A DNA stretch of 64,000 bases from Desulfitibacter alkalitolerans DSM 16504 (GTDB lineage: Bacteria; Bacillota; DSM-16504; Desulfitibacterales; Desulfitibacteraceae), in contig NZ_JHVU01000025.1 of assembly GCF_000620305.1 (NCBI RefSeq), forward strand, positions 40,001-104,000, written 5' to 3'. The notes under the pieces were generated by a model that was not told the DNA's origin, ran no database searches, and saw only the letters and a list, made by a program, of their open reading frames with translations. The position numbers were made by a program, and so were the translations under genes. Positions within the stretch are counted from its first letter, which is position 1, and every line of letters begins with the position of its first letter. Of this stretch, positions 35,244-42,422 are shown one piece after another.

Positions 35244-35263
35244 AAGCCCTTCGGGGCTTTTTC
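35244..35263 (+). terminator. Terminator directly after late promoter 1
   Basis: AAGCCC / GGGCTT with a TTCG tetraloop and a T-run, only about 30 bases from the predicted start site. Confidence 0.75.
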
Positions 35264-35291
35264 TTATGACATAAAACGGGAGTGAAGAAAG

Positions 35292-35522
35292 ATGTACGAT
35301 AATTGTTTTGGCAGTAACGGAAGGAATGGCTGCAATATCCTGACTGTACACAAGTGCTTGCAAGATAAATGTTCCTTCTATAAAAGCACCCAGGAGTTAG
35401 AGGAAGATAGAAAAAAGGCTTATCTTTTGCTTGCAGCTTTACCACCCGATATGCAGAGATATATTTCAGATAAGTATTATAACGGCAGGATGCCATGGGC
35501 AAAAAGTAAATGTTCTGTTTAG
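35292..35522 (+). CDS. Small cysteine-rich phage protein
   Basis: This 76-aa protein has cysteines arranged C-x8-C-x7-C-x4-C in the first 28 residues (CFGSNGRNGC...KCLQDKC) and a helical, basic C-terminal half. Zinc binding is likely. It is the only gene between the two late promoter-terminator units. No family is recognised, but it sits where many siphoviruses carry small zinc proteins near the HNH gene. Confidence 0.6.
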   Translation: MYDNCFGSNGRNGCNILTVHKCLQDKCSFYKSTQELEEDRKKAYLLLAALPPDMQRYISDKYYNGRMPWAKSKCSV

Positions 35523-35530
35523 TATTCCAG

Positions 35531-35575
35531 ATGAGATTTTTATGAGATGAAATTCAGTAAAAAACCAAATATAAT
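35531..35575 (+). promoter_or_regulatory. Late-type promoter unit 2
   Basis: ATGAGAT at 35531-35537 and 35542-35548, then exactly 21 bases to TATAAT at 35570-35575. Same geometry as the unit at 35168. Confidence 0.65.
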
Positions 35576-35597
35576 GGTATTGTGAAAAGTTATGGAT

Positions 35598-35632
35598 AAG
35601 CCTTCATGGGATGAACCTGTGAGGGCTTTTTT
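35598..35632 (+). terminator. Terminator directly after late promoter 2
   Basis: AAGCCTTCATGGG (35598-35610) pairs with CCTGTGAGGGCTT (35616-35628) around a five-base loop and is followed by a T-run, about 20 bases downstream of the expected start site. Confidence 0.65.
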
Positions 35633-35655
35633 ATACGCGTAAAGGAGGTGGCCAG

Positions 35656-36015
35656 ATGCCAAGAAAACCAAAAAGGCCTTGCTCCTTTCCTGGCTGTCCT
35701 GAACTGACGGACGGAAGGTACTGTGACATGCATCAAAGGCAAATGGATGCTTATTACAGCAAATACGAACGAGATCCCCAAACAAGAAAATGCTATGGCC
35801 GGAGATGGAAACGCATCAGGGACAGATATATCTCAGAGCATCCGCTTTGCGAGGAGTGCCAAAAGTACGGAAGGCTTACACCAGCCGAAGAGGTACATCA
35901 TATTATCCCTTTATCCAAAGGCGGAACCAATGCAGACAATAACCTTATGAGCCTGTGCAAACAATGTCACTCATCGATCACTGCTCGCGAAGGAGAACGA
36001 TGGGCAAGACGGTAG
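35656..36015 (+). CDS. HNH endonuclease of the packaging module
   Basis: This 119-aa protein has an HNH core: CEECQKYGRLTPAEEVHHII (about 77-96), then GGTNADNNLMSLCKQCHSS. It also has an N-terminal zinc-like pair CSFPGCPELTDGRYCDMH. HNH proteins next to terminase genes in HK97-like cos phages nick or cut DNA during packaging together with TerL. It lies 120 bases before the small terminase. Confidence 0.9.
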   Translation: MPRKPKRPCSFPGCPELTDGRYCDMHQRQMDAYYSKYERDPQTRKCYGRRWKRIRDRYISEHPLCEECQKYGRLTPAEEVHHIIPLSKGGTNADNNLMSLCKQCHSSITAREGERWARR

Positions 36016-36039
36016 GGGGGTCAAAATCTCTGGTGAAGC

Positions 36040-36100
36040 AGTTTTGTGCAACGGGCGGGGGGTCACGCGCGAAAAATCGCAGTTTCAAACGGGGTATATC
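36040..36100. other. Candidate cos site between HNH and TerS
   Basis: The gene-free gap 36016-36135 holds a G-rich stretch (CGGGCGGGGGGTCACGCGCG at about 36052-36071) followed by the palindrome AAACGGGGTATATCCCCTGTTT (36076-36097). Cos sites usually lie here in HNH-TerS-TerL phages. The cut position is not determinable. Confidence 0.35.
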
Positions 36101-36135
36101 CCCTGTTTATTTTTACATGAATCGAGGTGATGTGT

Positions 36136-36687
36136 ATGGCAAAGGACGGTACCAACCGCGGCGGGGCACGTATCGGTGCAGGACAGAAGAAAAAACCTCT
36201 GGCGGATAAGATTTTGGAAGGAAATCCCGGCAGACGAAAGCTCATGGTAATGGAGTTTACGGATGCTGCGGAACTGGAAGGAGAGAGCATGCCGCCACCG
36301 AGGGATTATCTTGCTGCAAAGCAGAAGAACGGAAAAACAACACTGGCGGTGGAAATATACGAAAAAACATGGCAGTGGCTTAAGGAACGCAGGTGTGTTC
36401 ACCTTATCCCTGCGCAGCTTATAGAGCAATATGCCCAGAGTGTGGCGCGGTGGATCCAGTGCGAGGAATGTATCACTGAATTTGGCTTTCTTGCTAAGCA
36501 TCCGACGACTGGCAATGCCATCCCGTCACCTTATGTGGCTATGAGTCAAAGCTTCATGAAACAGGCCAATAACCTGTGGTATCAAATTTATCAAGTCGTG
36601 CGGGAAAACTGTGCTACCGAATACAAGGGGGCCACTCCCCACGATGATGTGATGGAAAAACTCCTGACAGCCAGGAGGGGTGGCTGA
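36136..36687 (+). CDS. Terminase small subunit (P27 family)
   Basis: This 183-aa protein starts at ATG 36136 behind GAGGTGA. The N-terminus RGGARIGAGQKKKPLADKIL is typical of P27-like small terminases, and the remainder is helical with ARWIQCEECITEFGFLAKHPTTGNAIPSPY. It binds the packaging site and recruits TerL. It is unusual that five kilobases of methyltransferase and amidoligase genes separate it from TerL. Confidence 0.9.
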   Translation: MAKDGTNRGGARIGAGQKKKPLADKILEGNPGRRKLMVMEFTDAAELEGESMPPPRDYLAAKQKNGKTTLAVEIYEKTWQWLKERRCVHLIPAQLIEQYAQSVARWIQCEECITEFGFLAKHPTTGNAIPSPYVAMSQSFMKQANNLWYQIYQVVRENCATEYKGATPHDDVMEKLLTARRGG

Positions 36688-36869
36688 TGCATAAAACAAA
36701 TTCAATCTTTCTTAGGGAACTAAGAAAATATAAAGACCATTTAACGAAGCAGCAGTTTAAGACTCTGCGGGGACAAGTAATAAACGGAGATTGTGAGGGC
36801 GCAAAAAAGGGTCTTAAGAAAATATTGAACAGGAGAATGCAGCATGAACATACAAAAAATATCTGTTGA
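36687..36869 (+). CDS. Small unknown phage protein
   Basis: This 60-aa very basic helical protein (FKTLRGQVINGDCEGAKKGL) overlaps TerS by one base and the following methyltransferase gene by 26 bases. It is common at this position in clostridial phages. No function is recognised. Confidence 0.65.
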   Translation: MHKTNSIFLRELRKYKDHLTKQQFKTLRGQVINGDCEGAKKGLKKILNRRMQHEHTKNIC

Positions 36870-38142
36870 AAAACTTAATCCAGCAGCATACAACCCGCGC
36901 AAGGATTTAAAACCCGGCGATAAGGAATATGAAAAGCTAAAACGGTCAATAGAGGAATTTGGCTATGTGGAGCCTGTTATCTGGAACCAAAAAACAGGTA
37001 ATGTGGTAGGCGGGCATCAACGCTTAAAGGTTTTGCTGGACTTGGGACAGACTGAGATAGATTGCGTCGTTGTAGATCTTGACCTGCAGAGAGAAAAAGC
37101 GCTTAATCTTGCTCTTAATAAGATTCAGGGAGAGTGGGACGAGAATAAACTGGCTGAACTGATGGCCGAGCTTGACGCAGGCGCGTTTGATGTGTCGCTC
37201 ACAGGATTTGACGCTTCTGAAATAGACGAACTGCTCAACCGATGGTATGCCAAGGAAGCGGTGCAGGACAGCTTTGACATAGATAAAGCGCATGAGGAAA
37301 TTGTGCAGTGCGAGCCTGTAACGAAGCGGGGCGATATCTGGCTTCTCGGGAATCATCGCTTGATGTGCGGTGACTCTACTAAGGATGAGGATTTTGAGAA
37401 GTTGATGGAAGGGTGTCACGCACAGATGGCAGTGACTTCCCCTCCATATGGGGTAGGCAAAGAATATGAAAAGGCTGGGATTGAACCATGGTTCGAGACA
37501 GTACGCCCAGTGATTAGAAACCTGTGCAAGTATGCAGATATTGTCTGCTGGAACTTAGGTGATCTCTATGCCACCGGCTCTCAGTTTATTGAACCCACCA
37601 GTGTTTACAGTGTGAATATGTTTTTGGCCAATGGTTACCGCCCTATCTGGATCCGCATTTGGAAGAAACAAGGGCAAAATTTCGGCGTAGGACCTTATCA
37701 TCTTGTTTCAAACAAGCCGGTTCAGCAATATGAGTATATTTCAGCCTTCAGCAATAAAGGAGAGACTGAGGAATATAACGATCAGGAATATGTATGGCTT
37801 TCAGCCTTTGCGGGACACAGTTATAAATTTGTGAAACGGCTTACAAAGGAAGAACGCAAGAAATGGGGCTATGCTGGGATATGGGAGATGACCACTGTAC
37901 GGGCAAACAAGGAGCATCCTGCAATGTTCCCTGTGGAGCTTCCATGGCGGTGCATCAAAATGCACAGCGACAAAGGCGGTATTGTGCTTGAGCCGTTCTC
38001 TGGTAGCGGAACTACTATAATTGCGGCTGAACAGACCGAGCGTAAATGCTACGCAATGGAGTTATCCCCTGTTTACTGTGATTTAGCTGTTAAGCGCTGG
38101 GAGGAATTCACCGGTGAAAAAGCCATCAAACTGGAGGGTTAA
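36844..38142 (+). CDS. ParB-like nuclease domain fused to DNA methyltransferase, copy 1
   Basis: This 432-aa protein has a ParB/Srx N-terminal domain (NPRKDLKPGDKEYEKLKRSI, VGGHQRL) over residues 1-130. A beta-class DNA methyltransferase follows with motif IV TSPPYG (near 198) and motif I EPFSGSGTT (near 383). The TSPPY form is usual in N4-cytosine enzymes. Such phage fusions methylate phage DNA and protect it from host restriction; the ParB domain may bind or nick DNA. A second, divergent copy follows after five bases. Confidence 0.88.
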   Translation: MNIQKISVEKLNPAAYNPRKDLKPGDKEYEKLKRSIEEFGYVEPVIWNQKTGNVVGGHQRLKVLLDLGQTEIDCVVVDLDLQREKALNLALNKIQGEWDENKLAELMAELDAGAFDVSLTGFDASEIDELLNRWYAKEAVQDSFDIDKAHEEIVQCEPVTKRGDIWLLGNHRLMCGDSTKDEDFEKLMEGCHAQMAVTSPPYGVGKEYEKAGIEPWFETVRPVIRNLCKYADIVCWNLGDLYATGSQFIEPTSVYSVNMFLANGYRPIWIRIWKKQGQNFGVGPYHLVSNKPVQQYEYISAFSNKGETEEYNDQEYVWLSAFAGHSYKFVKRLTKEERKKWGYAGIWEMTTVRANKEHPAMFPVELPWRCIKMHSDKGGIVLEPFSGSGTTIIAAEQTERKCYAMELSPVYCDLAVKRWEEFTGEKAIKLEG

Positions 38143-38147
38143 GATTT

Positions 38148-39401
38148 ATGGATATACTGAAAATACCAACAGAAAAACTAAAACCATCTAAATATAATCC
38201 GCGGAAAGATTTAAAGCCTGGTGACCCTGAATATGAAAAATTACGTCGGTCTATTGAAGAGTTTGGATATGTAGAGCCGGTTATATGGAATAAACGCACC
38301 GGGAATATTGTCGGCGGACATCAGCGTTATAAAGTACTTACAGCTTTGGGGTATAAGGAGATCGACTGTGTTGTAGTTGATTTGGATGAACAGCGGGAAA
38401 AGGCGCTCAATGTTGCACTGAATAAAATCAGTGGCGAGTTTGATATTCCGCTTTTGACCGATCTGCTTATGGATTTAAATGAAGATGGTTTTGACGTTTC
38501 TCTTACCGGGTTTGATGCTTCGGAAATTGATGAGTTGTTCCGTGATAAAACAACCGCTAATGTCAAAGAAGATAATTTCGATACAGAAAAGGCAATTGCA
38601 GAGATTAAAACTCCGGTTACCAAAAAAGGCGACATATGGGTACTTGGCAGCCACCGTCTGATGTGCGGTGATAGCACCATGCTTTCAGATGTGCAAAAGC
38701 TGATGAACGGACAAAAGGCGAGATTTGTTTTCACTGACCCACCCTGGAATGTTGATTACGGTTCAGATACCAGGCATCCAAGCTGGAAGCCAAGACAAAT
38801 TCTAAATGACAATATGAGCACCGAAGAATTCGGCGCTTTTTTATTGCGCGCTTTTAAATGCATGAAAGAGGTTTCTGAAGCCGGATGCATGACCTATGTG
38901 GTAATGAGTGCTCAGGAATGGGGCAGTTTGATGAACGTCATGCGGGAGGCAGGGTATCACTGGTCGAGCACAATTATATGGAAAAAAGACAGCTTGGTAC
39001 TATCAAGAAAGGACTATCATACCCAGTACGAGCCGATCTGGTACGGTTGGCTTGAAGGAACACGCCTTTGCCCGCTTAAAGACCGTAAACAGTCAGATGT
39101 TTGGGAGATACCCCGTCCTAAAGTATCGGAGGAGCACCCTACCATGAAGCCGGTATCGCTTGTAGCAAAGGCAATGCTCAATAGTTCCCATATTGGAGAT
39201 TTAACTCTTGACCTGTTCGGTGGTTCTGGTACGACAATGATTGCAGCGCAGCAGACCGGGCGGGTTTGTTTTATGATGGAGCTTGACTCGAAATACTGCG
39301 ATGTGATTGTAAAGCGCTATGTTTCACAATTTGGCGCAGATTCAGTATTCTTGGTAACAGGTAGTAGAAAAATACCTTACGCGGAAACACAGATTGATTA
39401 A
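38148..39401 (+). CDS. ParB-like nuclease domain fused to DNA methyltransferase, copy 2
   Basis: This 417-aa paralogue of the upstream gene has a closely similar ParB part (NPRKDLKPGDPEYEKLRRSI) and a diverged methylase. Motif IV is TDPPWN (near 198) and motif I is DLFGGSGTT (near 359). The DPPW form suggests N6-adenine methylation, unlike the TSPPY copy, so the pair probably has two specificities. Tandem duplication followed by methylase replacement is the simplest explanation. Confidence 0.88.
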   Translation: MDILKIPTEKLKPSKYNPRKDLKPGDPEYEKLRRSIEEFGYVEPVIWNKRTGNIVGGHQRYKVLTALGYKEIDCVVVDLDEQREKALNVALNKISGEFDIPLLTDLLMDLNEDGFDVSLTGFDASEIDELFRDKTTANVKEDNFDTEKAIAEIKTPVTKKGDIWVLGSHRLMCGDSTMLSDVQKLMNGQKARFVFTDPPWNVDYGSDTRHPSWKPRQILNDNMSTEEFGAFLLRAFKCMKEVSEAGCMTYVVMSAQEWGSLMNVMREAGYHWSSTIIWKKDSLVLSRKDYHTQYEPIWYGWLEGTRLCPLKDRKQSDVWEIPRPKVSEEHPTMKPVSLVAKAMLNSSHIGDLTLDLFGGSGTTMIAAQQTGRVCFMMELDSKYCDVIVKRYVSQFGADSVFLVTGSRKIPYAETQID

Positions 39402-39441
39402 AAATGTCCTTGCTTTCCCCTCAAAACAGAGCGTTAATGTA

Positions 39442-39470
39442 CCCCGCCAATAAAGAAAGGTGGGATTTTT
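39442..39470 (+). terminator. Terminator before the GC-rich cassette
   Basis: CCCCGCC (39442-39448) / GGTGGG (39459-39464) followed by ATTTTTTA. It marks the left edge of the GC-rich insert. Confidence 0.55.
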
Positions 39471-39517
39471 TATGATCATCAGAGCAATTTCAGCTTTTCC
39501 GGAGGGAGGTGTACGGA

Positions 39518-40192
39518 ATGAGAAATAACAGCTTCCGCTTTTCACAGAAGGTTGCCGGCCAGGAGAGGAAAGTCATTGCCGCAATAATCGCCGAGGCCCT
39601 CGGAGGCCAGGTGCGCTATGCCGGAGCGCCGGGCTTTACCTACGAAGCTGATGGCTGGACGGTTGACAGGGACAGCGTGGTGCATTCGCCGGAAATCGGC
39701 CTTGACAAAATCAAAAGCGTCAGGCCGGTGATCGACGCGATGAATATCGCCGGGCTGTCAGCGGAGGAAAACATGACGATTGCGCTTGCTTTGCACGGCT
39801 TTGGCGAGGCGAGCCTTGAAAACCTTAAAAACCTGCTGGCAAGCAAGGAAACGCTGCTCAAGAAAGCGCTGTCTGTCAAGCGCAATATTGAAGTTTCGGC
39901 TGAAAACGGCGAAATCACATTCCCTTTTTGGAATGCGACTTTAAATGCCGACGAGGTGCAGACATATATCACGCTTGCAAGGCAGATGGCGGAACAGGCC
40001 GGGACACAAAAGCGCGTGCTGGCTGCCGAAAAACCGGCGGACAATGAAAAGTATGCCTTCCGCTGCTTCCTGCTTAGGCTGGGGTTTATCGGGGATGAAT
40101 TCAGAACTGAGCGCAAGGTGCTGCTTTCAAGGCTGTCCGGCAACGGGGCGTACCGGAAAGGCAGAGCAAAGGCGGCGGATGGAGATGACTGA
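39518..40192 (+). CDS. Amidoligase-like protein lacking catalytic residues (phage virulence-related family)
   Basis: This 224-aa protein starts at ATG 39518 behind GGAGG. It aligns collinearly with the amidoligase at 40891: LGG at 28-30 in both; LLASKETLLKKAL (106-118) against IIASKNDLLYKAL; FWNATLNADEVQTYITLA (137-154) against FNSELHAGIIRSYIVLA; and NEKYAFRCFLLRLGFIGDEF against NEKFAMRTYLNRIGLIGDEF. The amidoligase residues GIEVEF, HVH and the arginine of ELRGF are absent here, so it is probably a non-catalytic paralogue, perhaps a partner or scaffold. Codon use is GC-rich. Database names for this family (virulence-related) are uninformative. Confidence 0.7.
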   Translation: MRNNSFRFSQKVAGQERKVIAAIIAEALGGQVRYAGAPGFTYEADGWTVDRDSVVHSPEIGLDKIKSVRPVIDAMNIAGLSAEENMTIALALHGFGEASLENLKNLLASKETLLKKALSVKRNIEVSAENGEITFPFWNATLNADEVQTYITLARQMAEQAGTQKRVLAAEKPADNEKYAFRCFLLRLGFIGDEFRTERKVLLSRLSGNGAYRKGRAKAADGDD

Positions 40193-40514
40193 TTTTCAAA
40201 ACACCGCCTTCTTTGTGCGGCGTCCGTTTGCGATCGAGGATTTGAGAAAACCGCATCCGCATAAGGAGGAAAAGCCTTTTGCGGTTGTGAAAACTATCGG
40301 GCTTTCAAAGATTGACTATGAGAACTTTATTGCCGATCTGTGCGTCGGCCGCCGGTTTATCGAGGAAAATAAGGAACTCTGCCGCATTGACGAAGACGGG
40401 GTATGGCAATGCCTGCTGGTACAGCGGCGCGGGCGGCCGGACGGAGTCCTGGTGATGCCGGACGACACGGATTATCCCAAATACGCCGCATATTATCCGG
40501 GAGGAGAGGATTGA
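40179..40514 (+). CDS. Unknown protein of the amidoligase cassette
   Basis: This 111-aa protein starts at ATG 40179, overlapping the previous gene by 14 bases; ATG 40185 is an alternative. It is mostly strand-rich (KPFAVVKTIGLSKIDYENFI, VWQCLLVQRRGRPDGVLVMP) with a Tyr-rich C-terminus. I do not recognise a named enzyme family. GC-rich codons and gene overlap show that it belongs to the cassette. Confidence 0.65.
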   Translation: MEMTDFQNTAFFVRRPFAIEDLRKPHPHKEEKPFAVVKTIGLSKIDYENFIADLCVGRRFIEENKELCRIDEDGVWQCLLVQRRGRPDGVLVMPDDTDYPKYAAYYPGGED

Positions 40515-40517
40515 AAG

Positions 40518-40748
40518 ATGAGCGCAGGAGGCTTTCCTTCAAAAGAAACTGTTCAAAGGCTGAGAGAGGAATATCCGCCCGGAACGCGCGTGGAGCTCAT
40601 CCGCATGGATGATCCGTACGCCGCGCTGAAACCGGGAGATCAAGGCACTGTTTCATTTGTGGATGATATAGGGACTATTTTTGTGGATTGGGACTGCGGT
40701 TCAACCCTCGGCGCGGCCTATGGCGCGGACATGATCAGAAAGCTGTAA
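40518..40748 (+). CDS. DUF4314 protein
   Basis: This 76-aa protein matches the DUF4314 pattern: YPPGTRVELIRMDDPYAALKPGDQGTV then TIFVDWDCGSTLG (quoted in parts). It is an SH3-like beta fold often encoded near phage amidoligases and plasmid genes. Its function is unknown. Only three bases separate it from the preceding gene. A gene-free gap of 142 bases with a repeated promoter-like element follows. Confidence 0.75.
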   Translation: MSAGGFPSKETVQRLREEYPPGTRVELIRMDDPYAALKPGDQGTVSFVDDIGTIFVDWDCGSTLGAAYGADMIRKL

Positions 40749-40808
40749 ATGTACACAAATTAAGACGCGAAAAATTGCTCAAAATCCTGCGGAAACTCAT
40801 GCAGAATT

Positions 40809-40852
40809 GCCTTGCTATCCTGTGTTTTCAATGGCCTAATGTACACTGCCGA
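40809..40852 (+). promoter_or_regulatory. Promoter-like repeated element before the amidoligase gene
   Basis: CCTTGCTATCC at 40809 and TAATGTACAC about 19 bases after TTGCTA match a copy at 39409-39448 (CCTTGCTTTCC ... TAATGTACCC) with identical spacing. The copies precede the two amidoligase-related genes, so they may be promoters or operators of the cassette. Confidence 0.4.
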
Positions 40853-40890
40853 AGGGCAGAAAACACAGAGAAAGCGAGGAGAATGGCGCA

Positions 40891-41790
40891 ATGCTTGAAA
40901 CGAGATTCGGGATCGAGGTAGAATTTACAGGTATTACAAGGGCGCAGGCGGCAAAGGTCGCCGCGGAGTTTTTGGGCGGGAGGGTCGAAAGCGGCAGCGA
41001 CTACTACAACACGCAGAAAGTTATCGCGCCGGACGGACGGGTTTGGAAATTCATGAGCGACGGGAGCATCCGGACGCAGAAAAAGGAACGCGGCCGGATT
41101 GTGGAGGCGGGCTGGGAATACAGCGTGGAGCTGGTAAGCCCCATACTCACCTACCGGGAGGACATTGAAACCCTGCAGGAGCTGATCAGGAGGTTCCGCA
41201 AGGCGGGCGGCTTCAGCAACAGCAGTGCAGGAATTCATGTCCATCTTGACAGCGCAAACCACACGCCAAGAAGCATCCGCAACTTCATCAACATCATTGC
41301 CAGCAAGAACGACCTGCTCTACAAGGCGCTGCAGATTGAGCCGGAAAGGATGCGTTTTTGCAAGAAGATGGACGCGGCGCTGGTGGAGAAGATAAACCGC
41401 CGCAAGCCGAAGACCATGGCGGCCATTGAGAGCATCTGGTATGAGGGTTACAGCGAAAGCCGCAGCCAGCGATATCATGGAAGTCGGTACTATTTTCTCA
41501 ATCTGCACAGCTTTTTCAACGGCAACGGTACGATCGAGCTTCGCGGCTTCAACAGCGAACTCCACGCCGGGATAATAAGGAGCTACATCGTCCTTGCCTT
41601 GGCGCTCAACCATCAGGCGCTGACGCAAAAATGCGCTTCCAGCAAAAAGCCGCAGGTCGAGAACGAGAAGTTTGCCATGCGGACATATCTCAACCGCATA
41701 GGACTTATTGGTGATGAGTTCAAAAATTGTCGGGAGCACCTTTGCAAACACTTGGGCGGCAACGCGGCATGGCGGTTTCGGGCGGCATAG
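40891..41790 (+). CDS. Amidoligase (COOH-NH2 ligase, Amidoligase_2 family)
   Basis: This 299-aa protein has the glutamine-synthetase-like core: GIEVEF (7-12), EYSVELVSP (76-84), GIHVHLD (114-120) and IELRGF (215-220), supplying the glutamates, histidines and arginine of the active site. The family forms amide or peptide bonds using ATP. In phages and bacteria such genes are linked to gamma-glutamylcyclotransferase-like enzymes, as here (41852), which suggests synthesis and turnover of a gamma-glutamyl or peptide adduct on a protein, metabolite or cell wall. The substrate is unknown. AGGAG lies ten bases before ATG. GC content (60% in a sampled line) contrasts with the flanking phage genes. 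Confidence 0.85.
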   Translation: MLETRFGIEVEFTGITRAQAAKVAAEFLGGRVESGSDYYNTQKVIAPDGRVWKFMSDGSIRTQKKERGRIVEAGWEYSVELVSPILTYREDIETLQELIRRFRKAGGFSNSSAGIHVHLDSANHTPRSIRNFINIIASKNDLLYKALQIEPERMRFCKKMDAALVEKINRRKPKTMAAIESIWYEGYSESRSQRYHGSRYYFLNLHSFFNGNGTIELRGFNSELHAGIIRSYIVLALALNHQALTQKCASSKKPQVENEKFAMRTYLNRIGLIGDEFKNCREHLCKHLGGNAAWRFRAA

Positions 41791-41800
41791 ATAGACAAGC

Positions 41801-41824
41801 GCAGGGGCGGATCTCCGCCCCTGC
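41801..41824 (+). terminator. GC-rich palindrome after the amidoligase gene
   Basis: GCAGGGGCGG / CCGCCCCTGC with a four-base loop; ten perfect pairs. No T-run follows, so termination would be weak. Confidence 0.45.
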
Positions 41825-41851
41825 CTTGGTAAATACAAGGAGGATGATACG

Positions 41852-42346
41852 ATGAGCAAAGAAAAAGGAACCATATATTTAGCATACGGAAGCAATCTGA
41901 ACTTAAGGCAGATGGCATACCGCTGCCCGACGGCAAAAGTGCTGGGGAGTGCAAAACTCACAGGCTACCGGCTGTTATTCCGGGGCGGCAATGGAGGCGC
42001 GGTGGCGACGATAGAAAGGCAAAAAGGCGGAAGCGTGCCGGTACTGCTCTGGAGAATCACGCCTTATGACGAGGAAGCGCTGGACCGCTATGAAGGCTAT
42101 CCGCATCTATACCGGAAAGAAACGGTTAAGGTGCGTTTCAAAGGACAGTGGTTGTCCGCAATGGTGTATATCATGGATGAAGGTAGACATTTGGGAGCAC
42201 CGGGTCGTTACTATTACGAGGTAATCCGGCAGGGATATATGGACGCGGGCTTTGATATTTCCGTTCTCAATAAAGCGGTGCGGGATTCGGCGGCGCAGGA
42301 GACGGGAGATATAGGGAAAGACGCCGCCGGCATAGAAATTTCATAG
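41852..42346 (+). CDS. Gamma-glutamylcyclotransferase-like (AIG2/GGCT) enzyme
   Basis: This 164-aa protein has YLAYGSNLN (8-16), the GGCT glycine loop, and the catalytic glutamate in LDRYEGYPHLY (about 77-87). GGCT enzymes cyclise gamma-glutamyl amines to 5-oxoproline and release the amine. In this cassette it would hydrolyse or edit the amide bond made by the neighbouring amidoligase. It starts behind AAGGAGG and ends just before a strong terminator that closes the cassette. Confidence 0.85.
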   Translation: MSKEKGTIYLAYGSNLNLRQMAYRCPTAKVLGSAKLTGYRLLFRGGNGGAVATIERQKGGSVPVLLWRITPYDEEALDRYEGYPHLYRKETVKVRFKGQWLSAMVYIMDEGRHLGAPGRYYYEVIRQGYMDAGFDISVLNKAVRDSAAQETGDIGKDAAGIEIS

Positions 42347-42362
42347 AAATCCACTTGATGAG

Positions 42363-42391
42363 AGGAACTTCGTAAGGAGGTTCCTTTTTTC
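42363..42391 (+). terminator. Terminator closing the amidoligase cassette
   Basis: AGGAAC (42363-42368) / GTTCCT (42380-42385) followed by a run of T, immediately before the large terminase gene. Confidence 0.7.
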
Positions 42392-42422
42392 TTGTTCACT
42401 TTCAGGAAGGGAGGCGGCAAAG

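Noticed and set aside
40828..41961. A 377-codon minus-strand frame
   Set aside because: It is antisense to the amidoligase and GGCT-like genes, which carry clear motifs; GC-rich DNA produces long spurious frames.
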